A stretch of 64,000 nucleotides of DNA, taken from positions 124,001 to 188,000 of the forward strand of contig NZ_JNIX01000010.1 in NCBI RefSeq assembly GCF_000701445.1, in the 5' to 3' direction. This stretch comes from Brevundimonas bacteroides DSM 4726 (lineage in GTDB: Bacteria; Pseudomonadota; Alphaproteobacteria; Caulobacterales; Caulobacteraceae). Shown here piece by piece: positions 42,669 through 51,374 of the stretch. Each line of letters opens with the position of its first letter. The first letter of the stretch is position 1. The notes below the pieces were generated by a model. It saw only the letters and a list, made by a program, of their open reading frames with translations, searched no databases and was not told where the DNA came from. The position numbers and the translations under genes are program-made.

Positions 42669-43496
42669 TCAGAAGCGGATCGAACCCGTCACACGGAAGC
42701 CGTGGAGCTGGATCGAGTCGCTGGAGCGGCTCTGATCGGTGCCCGCCGGATTGACCAGCAGGAAGGGGTTGGTCGCCGGGGCCGTGCCGGGACCGGTGCG
42801 GACGACCAGGGGGTCGTTCCGCTCCAGGTCCGAATAGACGTATTCGAGGCCGACCGAGACGCTGTCGGTCAGGCGCCGCTCGATGCCCGCGCCGACCTGA
42901 AAGCCGTCGGCGTCGCCGCTGCTGCGGATCGGAGTGAAGCTGTTGGCGGCGTTGGAGGTCGAATAGCTGTCCTCGACCTGGGCCAAAGCGTAGCCCGCTG
43001 TGACGTAGGGCAGATAAGACCCCATCGCATAGCCGAGGCGCACGCGGGCGGCGGCCAGGCCCTGGACCTCGCGCTGGAAGGCGTAGTTGGCGGGCGTGGT
43101 CGAGAAGGCCGTGACGCTGTCCTCGGCATTGGTCAGGCCGAGGTCGCCGACGACGCCGAAGACCCAGGAGCCCATCTGCCAGTCGTAGCCCGCGCGCAGG
43201 CCGACTTCGCCCGCGGCCTCGTCATCGTCCGAGCAGCCAGCGCCGGCGTTGTTGGCGTTCGGTGAGCCGTCGCAGAAGCCGGGCGAGAAGGCGTCGGCAC
43301 CCGCCGTGGTGCGGACCGTGTCGTTGAAGGTTCCGTCCAAGTTGGTGTCGAACCGGATGCTTTCGTTTTCTTCCTGGTCCTGGACCTGGGCGCCGGCGAA
43401 GCCGCCGAAGTAGGCCCCGCTCCAGTCCTGGGCGGCGACGGGGGTGGCGGCGACGGCGGCCGTGAGCGCGCCGAGCGCGACGAAAGTCCGGATCAT
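42669..43496 (-). CDS. Outer-membrane beta-barrel protein (porin family)
   Basis: A 275-residue exported protein with signal peptide MIRTFVALGALTAAVAATPVAAQ. The mature part starts DWSGAYFGGFAGAQ, the W(S/T)G.Y.GG opening common to Omp25/OmpA-like barrels of alphaproteobacteria. Alternating strands such as EVGLRAGYDWQMGSWVFGV and SVGLEYVYSDL follow, and it ends VTGSIRF with the terminal Phe recognised by BAM. A long loop with acidic residues and two or three Cys (GFCDGSPNANNAGAGCSDD) could be surface-exposed. It is followed by a strong terminator. Confidence 0.9.
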   Translation of the reverse strand: MIRTFVALGALTAAVAATPVAAQDWSGAYFGGFAGAQVQDQEENESIRFDTNLDGTFNDTVRTTAGADAFSPGFCDGSPNANNAGAGCSDDDEAAGEVGLRAGYDWQMGSWVFGVVGDLGLTNAEDSVTAFSTTPANYAFQREVQGLAAARVRLGYAMGSYLPYVTAGYALAQVEDSYSTSNAANSFTPIRSSGDADGFQVGAGIERRLTDSVSVGLEYVYSDLERNDPLVVRTGPGTAPATNPFLLVNPAGTDQSRSSDSIQLHGFRVTGSIRF

Positions 43497-43575
43497 GATG
43501 CTTACCCTACCAGCGGCCCCGGGAGCGGGCCTGACGGGTCAGATACGGATCAGCCCCGGATTGGACGCACCGTCC

Positions 43576-45024
43576 TTAGCGATCGCGCCAGCGGCGGTCG
43601 CCCTGGTAACGGTCGTCGTGGATGTAGCGGCCCGAGCTGTCGTACCAGCCGTAGCCCTGCTGGAAGCGGCCGTAGTTGTCGGGCGTGTAGAAATAGTCGT
43701 CGTAGGGGTCGCCGTAGGCGCCGTCCATCTCGTCCCACCAGTCGCGCGGATAGGGGGAGTATTCGCAGACCCACCCCTGATCGGGCCGCTGCGTCCACTG
43801 GGGCTCGTAGCGGTCGCGATAGCGGGGGCGATAGCTAGGACGGCACAGGCCGTCGGACCAGACGCGGTTGCCCGAGGCGTCGATCTGGGCCCGGTATTCG
43901 CGATAGAAGACATCCAGCACGCCGACGAAGCTGTTGTTGCGGACCACCGCGCGGCCGGAGACGGCGGCGAGGCCGATGGTGCGGGCGCGGACCCGGCTGT
44001 CCAGCAGGGTCAGCTCGCCGTTGTAGAGCACCAGCCCCTTGTCCGAACGGCAGATGCGCGAGCCCTCGATGGAGACCGAGGCTCCCTCGACCGCCACGCC
44101 TTCGGAATAGCCGCAGATGCGACTGTTGGTGACCTCGACCCGGCCGTAGTCGCGGCGCGACCGGACCAGCAGGCCGATGGCGCGGGGGCCGAAGTTGTTG
44201 GGGGTCTCGACGCCCGACAGGGTCACGGAATCGATGCGCGAGGGTTCGCCCGACCCCGGCGTAATGTCGATGCCGGACTGGGCCCCCGTGACGACCGTCT
44301 CCCAGGCGTTAAGGGTCGCGCCGTCCATGACAATGGCAGGGGCCACGGTCTGGGCGTCGATGACGACGTCGCGCAGATCGACCGTGCCGCCGTCGGCGTA
44401 GATGGCGGCCTCGTCGCCGACGTGGCGGAAGCCGACACGGCTCATGACGATGTCGGAGCCGTAGCCGACCACGCATGCCGCGTCCCCGCCGTTGGGCGAG
44501 GCCAGGACGATGTCGCGCAGCTCCAGCCGCACCCCTTGGGCGACCGTGATGCAGGGCACGCCGTCCGGAGCCTGGAGCGTGGCGGTCGGGTTCTGGGTCC
44601 AGCGGCGCGGGTCGAAGCCGCCCTCGCCGATGATGGTCATGGGCTTGTCGATGTTCAGCCAGCCGACGCACGGGCCGCTGCGGGCGCGGATGACCAGGGT
44701 GCCGCCCGGGCGAACGCGCTGCACCGCCGCCTCGACCGCGCCGGTGCCGGGATTGCCACCGCAGTCGACAAGAACGATCTCCTCGCCGCCGGGCACGTAG
44801 GGCGGGCGATAGTCGGGGCCATAGGTCGGGCGGTGGGCGCCATGGCTCCAGCGGCGATCCTGGCGCGGCCGGCTCTGGCGCGTGGGCGGATCGAGCAGCA
44901 GGCCGAAGTTCGGGCGGGTCTGGCTCTCCACCCGTGCAGCGGTCTGGGCCTGGGCCTGGGGCGCTGCGAGGACGGAGCCGCCGATCAGCGCGAGGGCGGA
45001 GGCGGCAAGGGCGAGGGTCTTCAT
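43576..45024 (-). CDS. Secreted right-handed beta-helix protein
   Basis: A 482-residue exported protein: signal peptide MKTLALAASALALIGGSVLA, a Gln/Arg-rich N-terminal region, then a parallel beta-helix (IVLVDCGGNPGTGAVEAAVQ, LNIDKPMTIIGEGG, VSIEGSRICRSDKGLVLYNG, VVRNNSFVGVLDV) as in pectate lyase or NosD-like folds. No obvious lyase active site stands out. The C-terminus is rich in Tyr, Asp and Arg (YGDPYDDYFYTPDNYGRF), suggesting surface binding. GGAGGAG precedes the ATG. It lies between a Sel1 lipoprotein and an Omp barrel, all on the minus strand, so an envelope or matrix role is plausible. Confidence 0.82.
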   Translation of the reverse strand: MKTLALAASALALIGGSVLAAPQAQAQTAARVESQTRPNFGLLLDPPTRQSRPRQDRRWSHGAHRPTYGPDYRPPYVPGGEEIVLVDCGGNPGTGAVEAAVQRVRPGGTLVIRARSGPCVGWLNIDKPMTIIGEGGFDPRRWTQNPTATLQAPDGVPCITVAQGVRLELRDIVLASPNGGDAACVVGYGSDIVMSRVGFRHVGDEAAIYADGGTVDLRDVVIDAQTVAPAIVMDGATLNAWETVVTGAQSGIDITPGSGEPSRIDSVTLSGVETPNNFGPRAIGLLVRSRRDYGRVEVTNSRICGYSEGVAVEGASVSIEGSRICRSDKGLVLYNGELTLLDSRVRARTIGLAAVSGRAVVRNNSFVGVLDVFYREYRAQIDASGNRVWSDGLCRPSYRPRYRDRYEPQWTQRPDQGWVCEYSPYPRDWWDEMDGAYGDPYDDYFYTPDNYGRFQQGYGWYDSSGRYIHDDRYQGDRRWRDR

Positions 45025-45038
45025 GGGATCACTCCTCC

Positions 45039-46508
45039 TCAACGGCGCTGCGAACGAGAAACCTGGGCGAGGACCGCCTGCAGGCGCGACGCCGAGGGGC
45101 CGAAGCCCGCCAGAGCCGAATCGATGCGGAGCGCCACGGCCTGGGCCTTGTCCTGGTCGGCCACACCCGCCACGCCGAGCGCGAAGTAGGTCGACATGGC
45201 GAACTTGGCCTCGGGCGATCCCTGCCGGTCGGCCTGGGAATACCAGTGGAAGGCGCGGGCATAGTCGGCCGGCACACCGATGCCCTCGGAATACATGACC
45301 GCCAGCACCAACTGGGCCTCGGACGAGCCGTTCACGGCCGCCAGCTGGACGGCGCGGACCATCTCGATGTTGCTGAGCCGGGACTCCATGTTGTGCCCGA
45401 GCATGGCCTCCAGTGTCTGGATCTGGCGAGCCGAGAGGTCGGTGGGGCGCTCGGCGACCGTCTCCGTCACCCCGAGGTAGCGCAGGGCGCGGCCCACGTG
45501 GACGAAGGGCAGCTCGGTCATGCGGCCCAGCGAATATTCATAGGCGTCCCCGCGCGGGCGGCTCTCGTCCGAGAAGGGCACGCCGGACGCCGGGGCCTCG
45601 TTCGGATAGAACTCATAGGGCGGGACCCACTGGCGGGCCTTGGCTTCGACGAAGGCCCCGTAGCGGGAGCGGGCGGGGGTGGAGCGTTCGAAGTCCCTGA
45701 GCAGGACGTAGGCCCCCACATCCCCAGTCTGAACCGCCAGATAATTGTAGAGGTAGGCGTCGACGTCGTTGCGCGGGAACAGATTGACGGCCGAGTAGAA
45801 GCCGCGACGACGGGGGTCGGATTGACGACCACCGGGTCCGCCCTGGGCCTCTCGCGCCTCGCGGTTGTCGGACGGCTCTCCGAACGGGCCGTAGAGGGCG
45901 TCATGCAGTCGGGCGAGCGTGCGGAACCCGTCGGCGTCCTGGGTCGACAGGACGTAGATCATGCGATTTCGGACCTCGGCCTGCTCCTCCATCGTCATGC
46001 GCGACAGCTGACCATCGAGGCGCTGATAGGCGACGTGGCGTTCCCAGGCGCGGCAGTCGTCGTAGCGCGACACCGGCCGCCAGCCGCCGAAGCCGCCGCG
46101 ATCGACGCGGTTGATGGGGGCGAAGCCTTCGTCGTTGGCGAGCGCCAGCCCGGTCCAGACCGCGCTCTCGATCGGATCCTCGATGTTCTTGTCGGTGGCG
46201 CGAAGGGCGGCGTAGCGATTGCCGAGCTCCAGCTGGGCGAAGAAGTCGCCGCGGAAGGCCGCGCGGCGCAGCTGGCGCAGGCCCGCCTCCTGGGCATTGA
46301 ACTCCGCTCCGGTGACCGAGGGCGGACGCGGACAGGCGTTGGCATTGGCGACGGCGTCGCCGCGTCGCAGGAAGGAGAAGTTCTGGTCGCTGCAGCTGGC
46401 GACCGATCCCGCCAGCATGGCGATGACGGCGATCACGCCGACGGCGGCGGCGGGCCCCCGCCAGCGGCGGCGCGAGCGCGTGTCGGTCGTGGTCTCGCCC
46501 TCGTGCAT
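45039..46508 (-). CDS. Sel1-repeat lipoprotein-like protein
   Basis: A 489-residue protein with a basic N-terminus, a membrane segment (AAAVGVIAVIAMLAGSVASC) whose end resembles a lipobox, and helical repeats. Clear Sel1-type units are near the C-terminus: SSEAQLVLAVMYSEGIGVPA and YARAFHWYSQADRQGSPEA; an earlier LRRAAFRGDFFAQLELGNRY looks like another. Such repeats bind partner proteins. It is followed after 14 bases by the beta-helix gene, a probable operon, and is divergent from the methionine-sulfoxide reductase gene across a region with two TTAACCAT sites. Confidence 0.8.
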   Translation of the reverse strand: MHEGETTTDTRSRRRWRGPAAAVGVIAVIAMLAGSVASCSDQNFSFLRRGDAVANANACPRPPSVTGAEFNAQEAGLRQLRRAAFRGDFFAQLELGNRYAALRATDKNIEDPIESAVWTGLALANDEGFAPINRVDRGGFGGWRPVSRYDDCRAWERHVAYQRLDGQLSRMTMEEQAEVRNRMIYVLSTQDADGFRTLARLHDALYGPFGEPSDNREAREAQGGPGGRQSDPRRRGFYSAVNLFPRNDVDAYLYNYLAVQTGDVGAYVLLRDFERSTPARSRYGAFVEAKARQWVPPYEFYPNEAPASGVPFSDESRPRGDAYEYSLGRMTELPFVHVGRALRYLGVTETVAERPTDLSARQIQTLEAMLGHNMESRLSNIEMVRAVQLAAVNGSSEAQLVLAVMYSEGIGVPADYARAFHWYSQADRQGSPEAKFAMSTYFALGVAGVADQDKAQAVALRIDSALAGFGPSASRLQAVLAQVSRSQRR

Positions 46509-46546
46509 GCCCTACCCGTTCCCCGATCCGCCTAAGCCACGCCCCT

Positions 46547-46608
46547 GGCGTTAACCATTTCCCAAACCTGCGTTCGGGTCCAGTGAACTTCCGATCATGG
46601 TTAACGCC
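46547..46608. promoter_or_regulatory. Pair of inverted TTAACCAT sites, candidate CtrA control region
   Basis: GGCGTTAACCAT (46547-46558) and ATGGTTAACGCC (46597-46608) are perfect 12-base inverted copies 38 bases apart. Each holds TTAACCAT, the known CtrA half-site of Caulobacter. They lie between the divergent Sel1 lipoprotein and methionine-sulfoxide reductase genes. Confidence 0.5.
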
Positions 46609-46769
46609 GTTCCGCGACAAAGCGTTGCCGCACAATGGCCCGAATGTGGCGTAGCCAAGCTTCGTCCACAGAATTCAGCGGTTTATGCGCGACAGAAGAG
46701 CGACGGGCTCGCTTTCGGCGCGCGTGGCCCCTATCTGCCGCGTCCGATTTCGCCTCTGCCGTGATCCTT

Positions 46770-47270
46770 ATGTCCTACGTCGCCCGCACCGACCGCCCCG
46801 CCGACAAGGCTGCCCGCTATGCCGAGGTGGAGGCCGAGATCCTGGCCGTTCTGGAGGGCGAGCCTGACCGCGTGGCGCGCATGGCAACGGTGGCCTCGAT
46901 GCTGGCCGACGGGTTCGAGGACTATTTCTGGACCGGCTTCTATGTCGTCGATCCGGCGAAAGAGCGGGAGCTGGTGGTGGGGCCGTATCAGGGGACGCTG
47001 GGGTGCCTCCGAATCGCCTTCGGGCGCGGCGTGTGCGGAACCGCGGCGGAGACCGGTCGGACCCAGATCGTCGAGGACGTTCACGCGTTTCCCGGCCACA
47101 TCGCCTGCGATGGCCGCTCCGAGAGCGAGATCGTCGTGCCGGTCTTCGACCGCGAGGGCCGGCTGATCGCCGTCTTCGACGTCGACGCGACGCGGAAGGC
47201 GGCGTTCGACGCGGTGGACGCGGAGGCGCTGGAGCGGTTGCTAAGCAAGGTGTTCGCCCTGTCCGCCTGA
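46770..47270 (+). CDS. Free methionine-(R)-sulfoxide reductase (GAF domain)
   Basis: A 166-residue GAF-fold enzyme that reduces free methionine-R-sulfoxide. FWTGFYVVDPAKERELVVGP and QGTLGCLRIAFGRGVCGTAA are diagnostic, and the three redox cysteines C79, C89 and C113 (in HIACDGRSESEIVVPV) have the same spacing (10 and 24) as those of the E. coli enzyme. The ATG at 46770 gives the normal length. The intergenic region upstream has candidate CtrA half-sites. Confidence 0.94.
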   Translation: MSYVARTDRPADKAARYAEVEAEILAVLEGEPDRVARMATVASMLADGFEDYFWTGFYVVDPAKERELVVGPYQGTLGCLRIAFGRGVCGTAAETGRTQIVEDVHAFPGHIACDGRSESEIVVPVFDREGRLIAVFDVDATRKAAFDAVDAEALERLLSKVFALSA

Positions 47271-47304
47271 ACCTGTCGAAGTCTCGGTCTGAGGCGCAGA
47301 AAGG

Positions 47305-47525
47305 GGTTCATCACAGCGATCACAGCGAAGGCACAACGGACACAACGGGGCCTAGCGCGCGGCGAGAGCGTCGATCCGTCACTCTTGGCGTCAGGGACAA
47401 ATGAAAGGCGGCTTCGCCGCCAATCCGTGACGGCTCTCGAGCTTGACGGGAACGATCAAGGGCGGAGGCGCCCACTCGGTTTCGTCGTGTCCGTTGTGCC
47501 TTCGCTGTGATCGCTGTGATGAACC
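47305..47525. repeat. Long near-perfect inverted repeat
   Basis: Arms of 39 bases match exactly (47305-47343 and 47487-47525), separated by 143 bases; four more bases inward match with one change. Each arm is built of short tandem units: TCACAGCGA twice, then CACAACGGA and CACAACGGG. The centre holds a GGCGGC-TTC-GCCGCC hairpin (47407-47421) and a weaker internal inverted pair around CCGTCAC/GTGACGG. It fills the gap between the reductase and the crotonase gene. Confidence 0.9.
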
Positions 47526-47552
47526 TCCTTCTTCCGCTTCGTTGGCTTCCGC

Positions 47553-48320
47553 CTATCCGAACACCGGCGCGCGTTTCTGGGTGAAGGCCATGAAGGCCTC
47601 CATCGCCTCCGGGCTCGACATCTGGGAGCCGAAAGCCTGGCCCTCCTCCTGCATCAGAGCCCAAAGGCGTTCGGTGTCGCGCATGAGGCGCTTGGTCTTG
47701 CGGACCGAGTTGGGCGCGCGGGCTGCGATCTTCGCGGCAAGGTCGGTGGCGGTCGCGTCGACCTGATCGACGGGAACCGCGCGATTGGCGAGGCCCCAGG
47801 CGTGGGCAAGGCGACCGTCAATGGGTTCGCCAAGCGCGAAGATCTCGAACGCCCTCTGATGCCCCACCACCATCGGCAGCAGGAGCGACGACGCGGCCTC
47901 GGGCGCCAGCGCCAGGTTCACGAACGGCGCGGACAGCAGCGCATCCTCGGCCACCACGACCATGTCGCAGTGGAGCAGCATCGTCAGGCCGATGCCGACC
48001 GCCCGGCCCCGCACGGCGGCGACGGCGGGCTTGTCGAGATGGGCCAGCGCCTTCAGGAAGTGGAACACCGGTGCCTCGGTCACCTGGCCGCCGCCCGACT
48101 GACCAACGGCGATGAAATCGGCGATGTCGTTTCCGGCCGTGAAGCTGTCGCCCTCGGCCCGGAAGAGGAGCACACGCACGGCATCGTCAGTGCGGGCACG
48201 ATTGGTGGCCTCGGCCAGGGCCGCGTACATCGCTTGCGTGATGGCGTTCTTCTTCTCGGGCCGGTTCAGGGTGACGGTCAGGACGCCGCCGTTCAGTTCG
48301 GTCAGGACGGGCTCGCTCAT
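47553..48320 (-). CDS. Enoyl-CoA hydratase/isomerase family protein
   Basis: A 255-residue crotonase. Opening VLTVTLNRPEKKNAITQAMY, oxyanion site EGDSFTAGNDIADF and the second oxyanion Gly in VRGRAVGIGLTMLLHCD are clear. At the catalytic Glu positions the text LSAPFVNLALAPEAASSLLL has one Glu, so full hydratase activity is uncertain. ATG at 48320 overlaps the stop of the metallo-hydrolase by four bases, forming an operon. Confidence 0.9.
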   Translation of the reverse strand: MSEPVLTELNGGVLTVTLNRPEKKNAITQAMYAALAEATNRARTDDAVRVLLFRAEGDSFTAGNDIADFIAVGQSGGGQVTEAPVFHFLKALAHLDKPAVAAVRGRAVGIGLTMLLHCDMVVVAEDALLSAPFVNLALAPEAASSLLLPMVVGHQRAFEIFALGEPIDGRLAHAWGLANRAVPVDQVDATATDLAAKIAARAPNSVRKTKRLMRDTERLWALMQEEGQAFGSQMSSPEAMEAFMAFTQKRAPVFG

Positions 48321-49420
48321 GCCTCGATCTCCTTGGGGGTGAGGGTCCACCAGTCGACGCTCTCGGCGTCGGGGGTTCGTTGGGCGCGGCCGAGCCGCTC
48401 CAGATAATGCAGGTGCGCGATCGCCTCGCCGGTCGCCATGCCGAACAGGCCGTCGTCGACGGGCCGGGCGAACAGGGCGGGAAAGACATCGACCGCGCGG
48501 CTGGGGGTGCGTAGCGTTCGCTCCAGCCGCTTCAGCGCCACCTCATGGCCGCGCCGCAGCGCCTGGACGCGCGGCAGGACGCCGGTGAAGGGCTCGCCGT
48601 GTCCGGGCAGGCAAAAGGTATCGGCGGGGAGCGCCCGCTCCAGCTTGTCCAGGGAGCGCATCCAGTCGCCGAGCGGATCGGCCATCGGCTCGGTCGGCCA
48701 GACCGAGACATTGGACGAGATCTTCGGCAGCAGCTGGTCGCCGGAGATCAGGACGTTGTCGGCCTTGCGCCACAGGCAGGCGTGCTCGGGGCTGTGGCCG
48801 TCGCCGATGAGGATGGTCCAGTCGTCGCCACCGATGGTCAGGACGTCGCCTTCGCTCAAGCGTGTGTAGCTGGGGGGCATCGGCGCGACGCCCTTGGCGA
48901 ACAGGCCGTAGGAGGCTCGCCATTTCTCGATCCGGGCGTCCTCCCAGCCGGCGGCGCGGAAGAAGCGGGCGCCGCTTTCCGGCGCCGGGCCGGTGTCGGC
49001 GATCAGCATGCGGGCGGTGACGTATTCCAACCGCGTCATCAGAAAGGGCGCATCGAATCGCTCCGCCAGCCAGCCCGCCAGGCCGATGTGGTCGGGATGC
49101 ATGTGGGTGGCGATCACCCGGGTCACCGGCCGTCCGCCCAGAGGCCCGGCCAGCGCCGCCTCCCAGGCCCGTATCGTGTCCGGCGTCCTCAGACCCGTGT
49201 CGACGACGGCCCAGCCGTCGCCGTCCTCGATGGCGCAGACGTTGACGTGGTTCAGCGCCATCGGCAGCGGCATGCGCAGCCACAGCACGCCGGGCGCGGC
49301 CTCGATCGCCTGACCGGGTTCGGGGACGACGCCCAGCGGATAGGTCAGGCCGCGGGCGACGACCGGCTCGGACGGAATGTCCAGCGTCGGGTCGTCGAGA
49401 ATGATGCCGCCGTCCGCCAA
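48317..49420 (-). CDS. MBL-fold metallo-hydrolase
   Basis: A 367-residue metallo-beta-lactamase-fold hydrolase. The zinc motif is ATHMHPDHIGLAGWL, with later ligands in GDGHSPEHA, SGDQLLPKI and LPGHGEPF. The C-terminal extension (LHYLERLGRAQRTPD) is that of LACTB2-like or acyl-CoA-linked members. No ATG fits; TTG at 49420 has GGAG at six bases, and TTG at 49438 is the alternative. It is co-transcribed with the crotonase, suggesting acyl-CoA or thioester work. Confidence 0.88.
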   Translation of the reverse strand: MADGGIILDDPTLDIPSEPVVARGLTYPLGVVPEPGQAIEAAPGVLWLRMPLPMALNHVNVCAIEDGDGWAVVDTGLRTPDTIRAWEAALAGPLGGRPVTRVIATHMHPDHIGLAGWLAERFDAPFLMTRLEYVTARMLIADTGPAPESGARFFRAAGWEDARIEKWRASYGLFAKGVAPMPPSYTRLSEGDVLTIGGDDWTILIGDGHSPEHACLWRKADNVLISGDQLLPKISSNVSVWPTEPMADPLGDWMRSLDKLERALPADTFCLPGHGEPFTGVLPRVQALRRGHEVALKRLERTLRTPSRAVDVFPALFARPVDDGLFGMATGEAIAHLHYLERLGRAQRTPDAESVDWWTLTPKEIEA

Positions 49421-49558
49421 GTCCGTCTCCAATCGCAACGGGCTGACCCTAGCGGGCGTCGCAGGCGTCGTCCAGTTTCCGCGGCTTCACGGTCTTGACC
49501 TCGTCTCGAGCGGTCGCCAAGGCTGATGGAGAAACGCTCGGCGTTCTGGAGAGAGATT

Positions 49559-50506
49559 GTGTTCAAGCCCCACTTCGTCGCCGCCCTCGCTGCGGCCCTC
49601 GCCCTCGCGGGTCTGTCCGTCCCGGCGACCGCCCAGGACGCCGCCGCCCCGGCCATTCAGGGGCAGGATGTGGCCCCTCAGGATAACGATCGCAGCCAGG
49701 AGCAGACCGGCCGCAATCGCCGCAACCGCAACAGCGCGCCGCCGCCGCCGACACCCGAGGAACTGGCCCAGCGCGCCCAGGTCGTGGCGACCGCCGCCAA
49801 CGTCAACTGTCAGGTGACCCAGGCCAGTCTGCTGGGCCAGACCGACGCCGGGGCTCTCACCTATGAGGCGGCATGCGCGACCGGGCCGGGGTACATCCTG
49901 ATCAATTCGACGCCGCCCCAGGCTATCGATTGCGTGCTGCTGGCCGGTCAGGCCCAGATCGAGCGGGCGCGCGATCCCGCCGCCGACGTCGGCACCCAGT
50001 GCGTCATCCCCCAGAACACCGACGTCCTGCGCGTCGTCAGCGTCTATGCCACCGAGGCCGGGGTGACCTGCACGGTCAATGAGGGGGCCTCGATCGGCAA
50101 GTCGCGCGAGGACAACCTGATCTACGAGGTCGGCTGCGACGGCCTCGACGGCGCCTGGCTGGAGCGTCTGCCGACGGGCTGGAAGCTGACGGAGTGCATC
50201 CAGGTGATTACCCAGAACGGGACCTGCCGCTATTCCACCGCCGCCGAACAGGCCGCGACCCTGAAGGCGCGGTTCGCGTCCAACGCCGAGGCCGCCGCCT
50301 GTGACGTGACGCAGGGCCGTTACATGGGGGCCAACGCCAACGGCAGCTTCTTCGAGGCCAAGTGCGCGGCCGGCAACGGCGTGATCGTGCGCTTCAACCC
50401 GACGTTCGAGGTGCAGCAGGTCTATCCGTGCGAGACCGCCCAGCGCATCGGCGGCGGCTGCACCCTGACGGTGGTTCCGCCCGCGCCGGAAGCCGCCGCG
50501 CAGTAA
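49559..50506 (+). CDS. Secreted 12-cysteine triple-repeat protein, unknown
   Basis: A 315-residue exported protein. From GTG at 49559, which has GAGAG upstream, it begins with an ideal signal peptide (FKPHFVAALAAALALAGL, cleavage near ATAQ); the ATG at 49526 would add 11 residues. After a Gln/Asn/Arg- and Pro-rich linker come three repeats with four cysteines each: C84/106/125/148, C171/193/213/223 and C248/269/291/301. Each repeat has the pattern CxV...G......YEaxC (LTYEAAC, LIYEVGC, SFFEAKC). I know no function; disulfide-stapled periplasmic domains are inferred. Confidence 0.82.
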   Translation: MFKPHFVAALAAALALAGLSVPATAQDAAAPAIQGQDVAPQDNDRSQEQTGRNRRNRNSAPPPPTPEELAQRAQVVATAANVNCQVTQASLLGQTDAGALTYEAACATGPGYILINSTPPQAIDCVLLAGQAQIERARDPAADVGTQCVIPQNTDVLRVVSVYATEAGVTCTVNEGASIGKSREDNLIYEVGCDGLDGAWLERLPTGWKLTECIQVITQNGTCRYSTAAEQAATLKARFASNAEAAACDVTQGRYMGANANGSFFEAKCAAGNGVIVRFNPTFEVQQVYPCETAQRIGGGCTLTVVPPAPEAAAQ

Positions 50507-50564
50507 TGGGGTGACAGCGAGCGTCGTCTTGCCCCGCCAGGCGACGCTCCCTACCCTCCCGGCG

Positions 50565-51359
50565 ATGCGCATCGCCACCTGGAACGTTAACTCGGTCAAC
50601 GCCCGGCTGCCGACCGTGCTGGCATGGCTGGAGGCGGCTCAGCCCGACGTCGTCTGTTTCCAGGAGATCAAGACCGTCGACGAGAAGTTCCCCCGGGAGC
50701 CGTTCGAGAGTCTGGGCTACAACGTCGAGGTCTACGGCCAGAAATCCTACAACGGCGTGGCGCTGCTCTCGAAGCTGCCGGTGTCGGACGTGCGGCGCGG
50801 CCTGCCGGGGTCGGACGGGTTCGGCGATGATGTCGAGGACCAGGCGCGCTACATCGAGGCGGTGATCGAGGCGCCCCGGCCCGTGCGGGTCGGCGGCATC
50901 TACCTGCCCAACGGCAATCCGATCAGCACCGAGAAGTTCGACTACAAGATGCGGTGGATGGCGCGGCTGAACGCCCATGCGCGCGACCTGCTGGCGCAGG
51001 AAGAGGCCTTCACCCTGTGCGGGGACTACAACGTCATCCCGACGCCGGAAGACGCGAAGAATCCGCAGGCCTGGGTGAACGACGCCCTGTTCCAGCCCGA
51101 GAGTCGGGCGGCGTTTCGGGCGCTGAAGGGGCTGGGGCTGTATGAGGCGGGCGAGCTGGGGAACCAGCCGCCGGGGACCTATACCTTCTGGGACTATCAG
51201 GCCGGGGCCTGGCAGAGGGACCACGGCATCCGCATCGACTTCCACCTGCTGTCGCCGCAGGCCGCGGACCGCTTCGCGGGCGTGGAGACCCACCGCGACG
51301 CGCGCGACATGGACAAGCCGTCGGACCATGTGCCGGTGGTGGTCGAGCTGACCGACTGA
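50565..51359 (+). CDS. xth: Exodeoxyribonuclease III (AP endonuclease)
   Basis: A 264-residue Mg-dependent nuclease of base-excision repair. MRIATWNVNSVNARLP, CFQEIKTVDEKFP (metal Glu), GGIYLPNGNP, CGDYNVIPTPEDA and the final DKPSDHVPVVVEL carry the active-site Asn, Asp and His residues of the ExoIII family. ATG at 50565 is the family start; the open frame upstream is not needed. It begins 58 bases after the 12-cysteine protein gene. Confidence 0.95.
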   Translation: MRIATWNVNSVNARLPTVLAWLEAAQPDVVCFQEIKTVDEKFPREPFESLGYNVEVYGQKSYNGVALLSKLPVSDVRRGLPGSDGFGDDVEDQARYIEAVIEAPRPVRVGGIYLPNGNPISTEKFDYKMRWMARLNAHARDLLAQEEAFTLCGDYNVIPTPEDAKNPQAWVNDALFQPESRAAFRALKGLGLYEAGELGNQPPGTYTFWDYQAGAWQRDHGIRIDFHLLSPQAADRFAGVETHRDARDMDKPSDHVPVVVELTD

Positions 51360-51374
51360 TGGGCGAGGCGCGCG

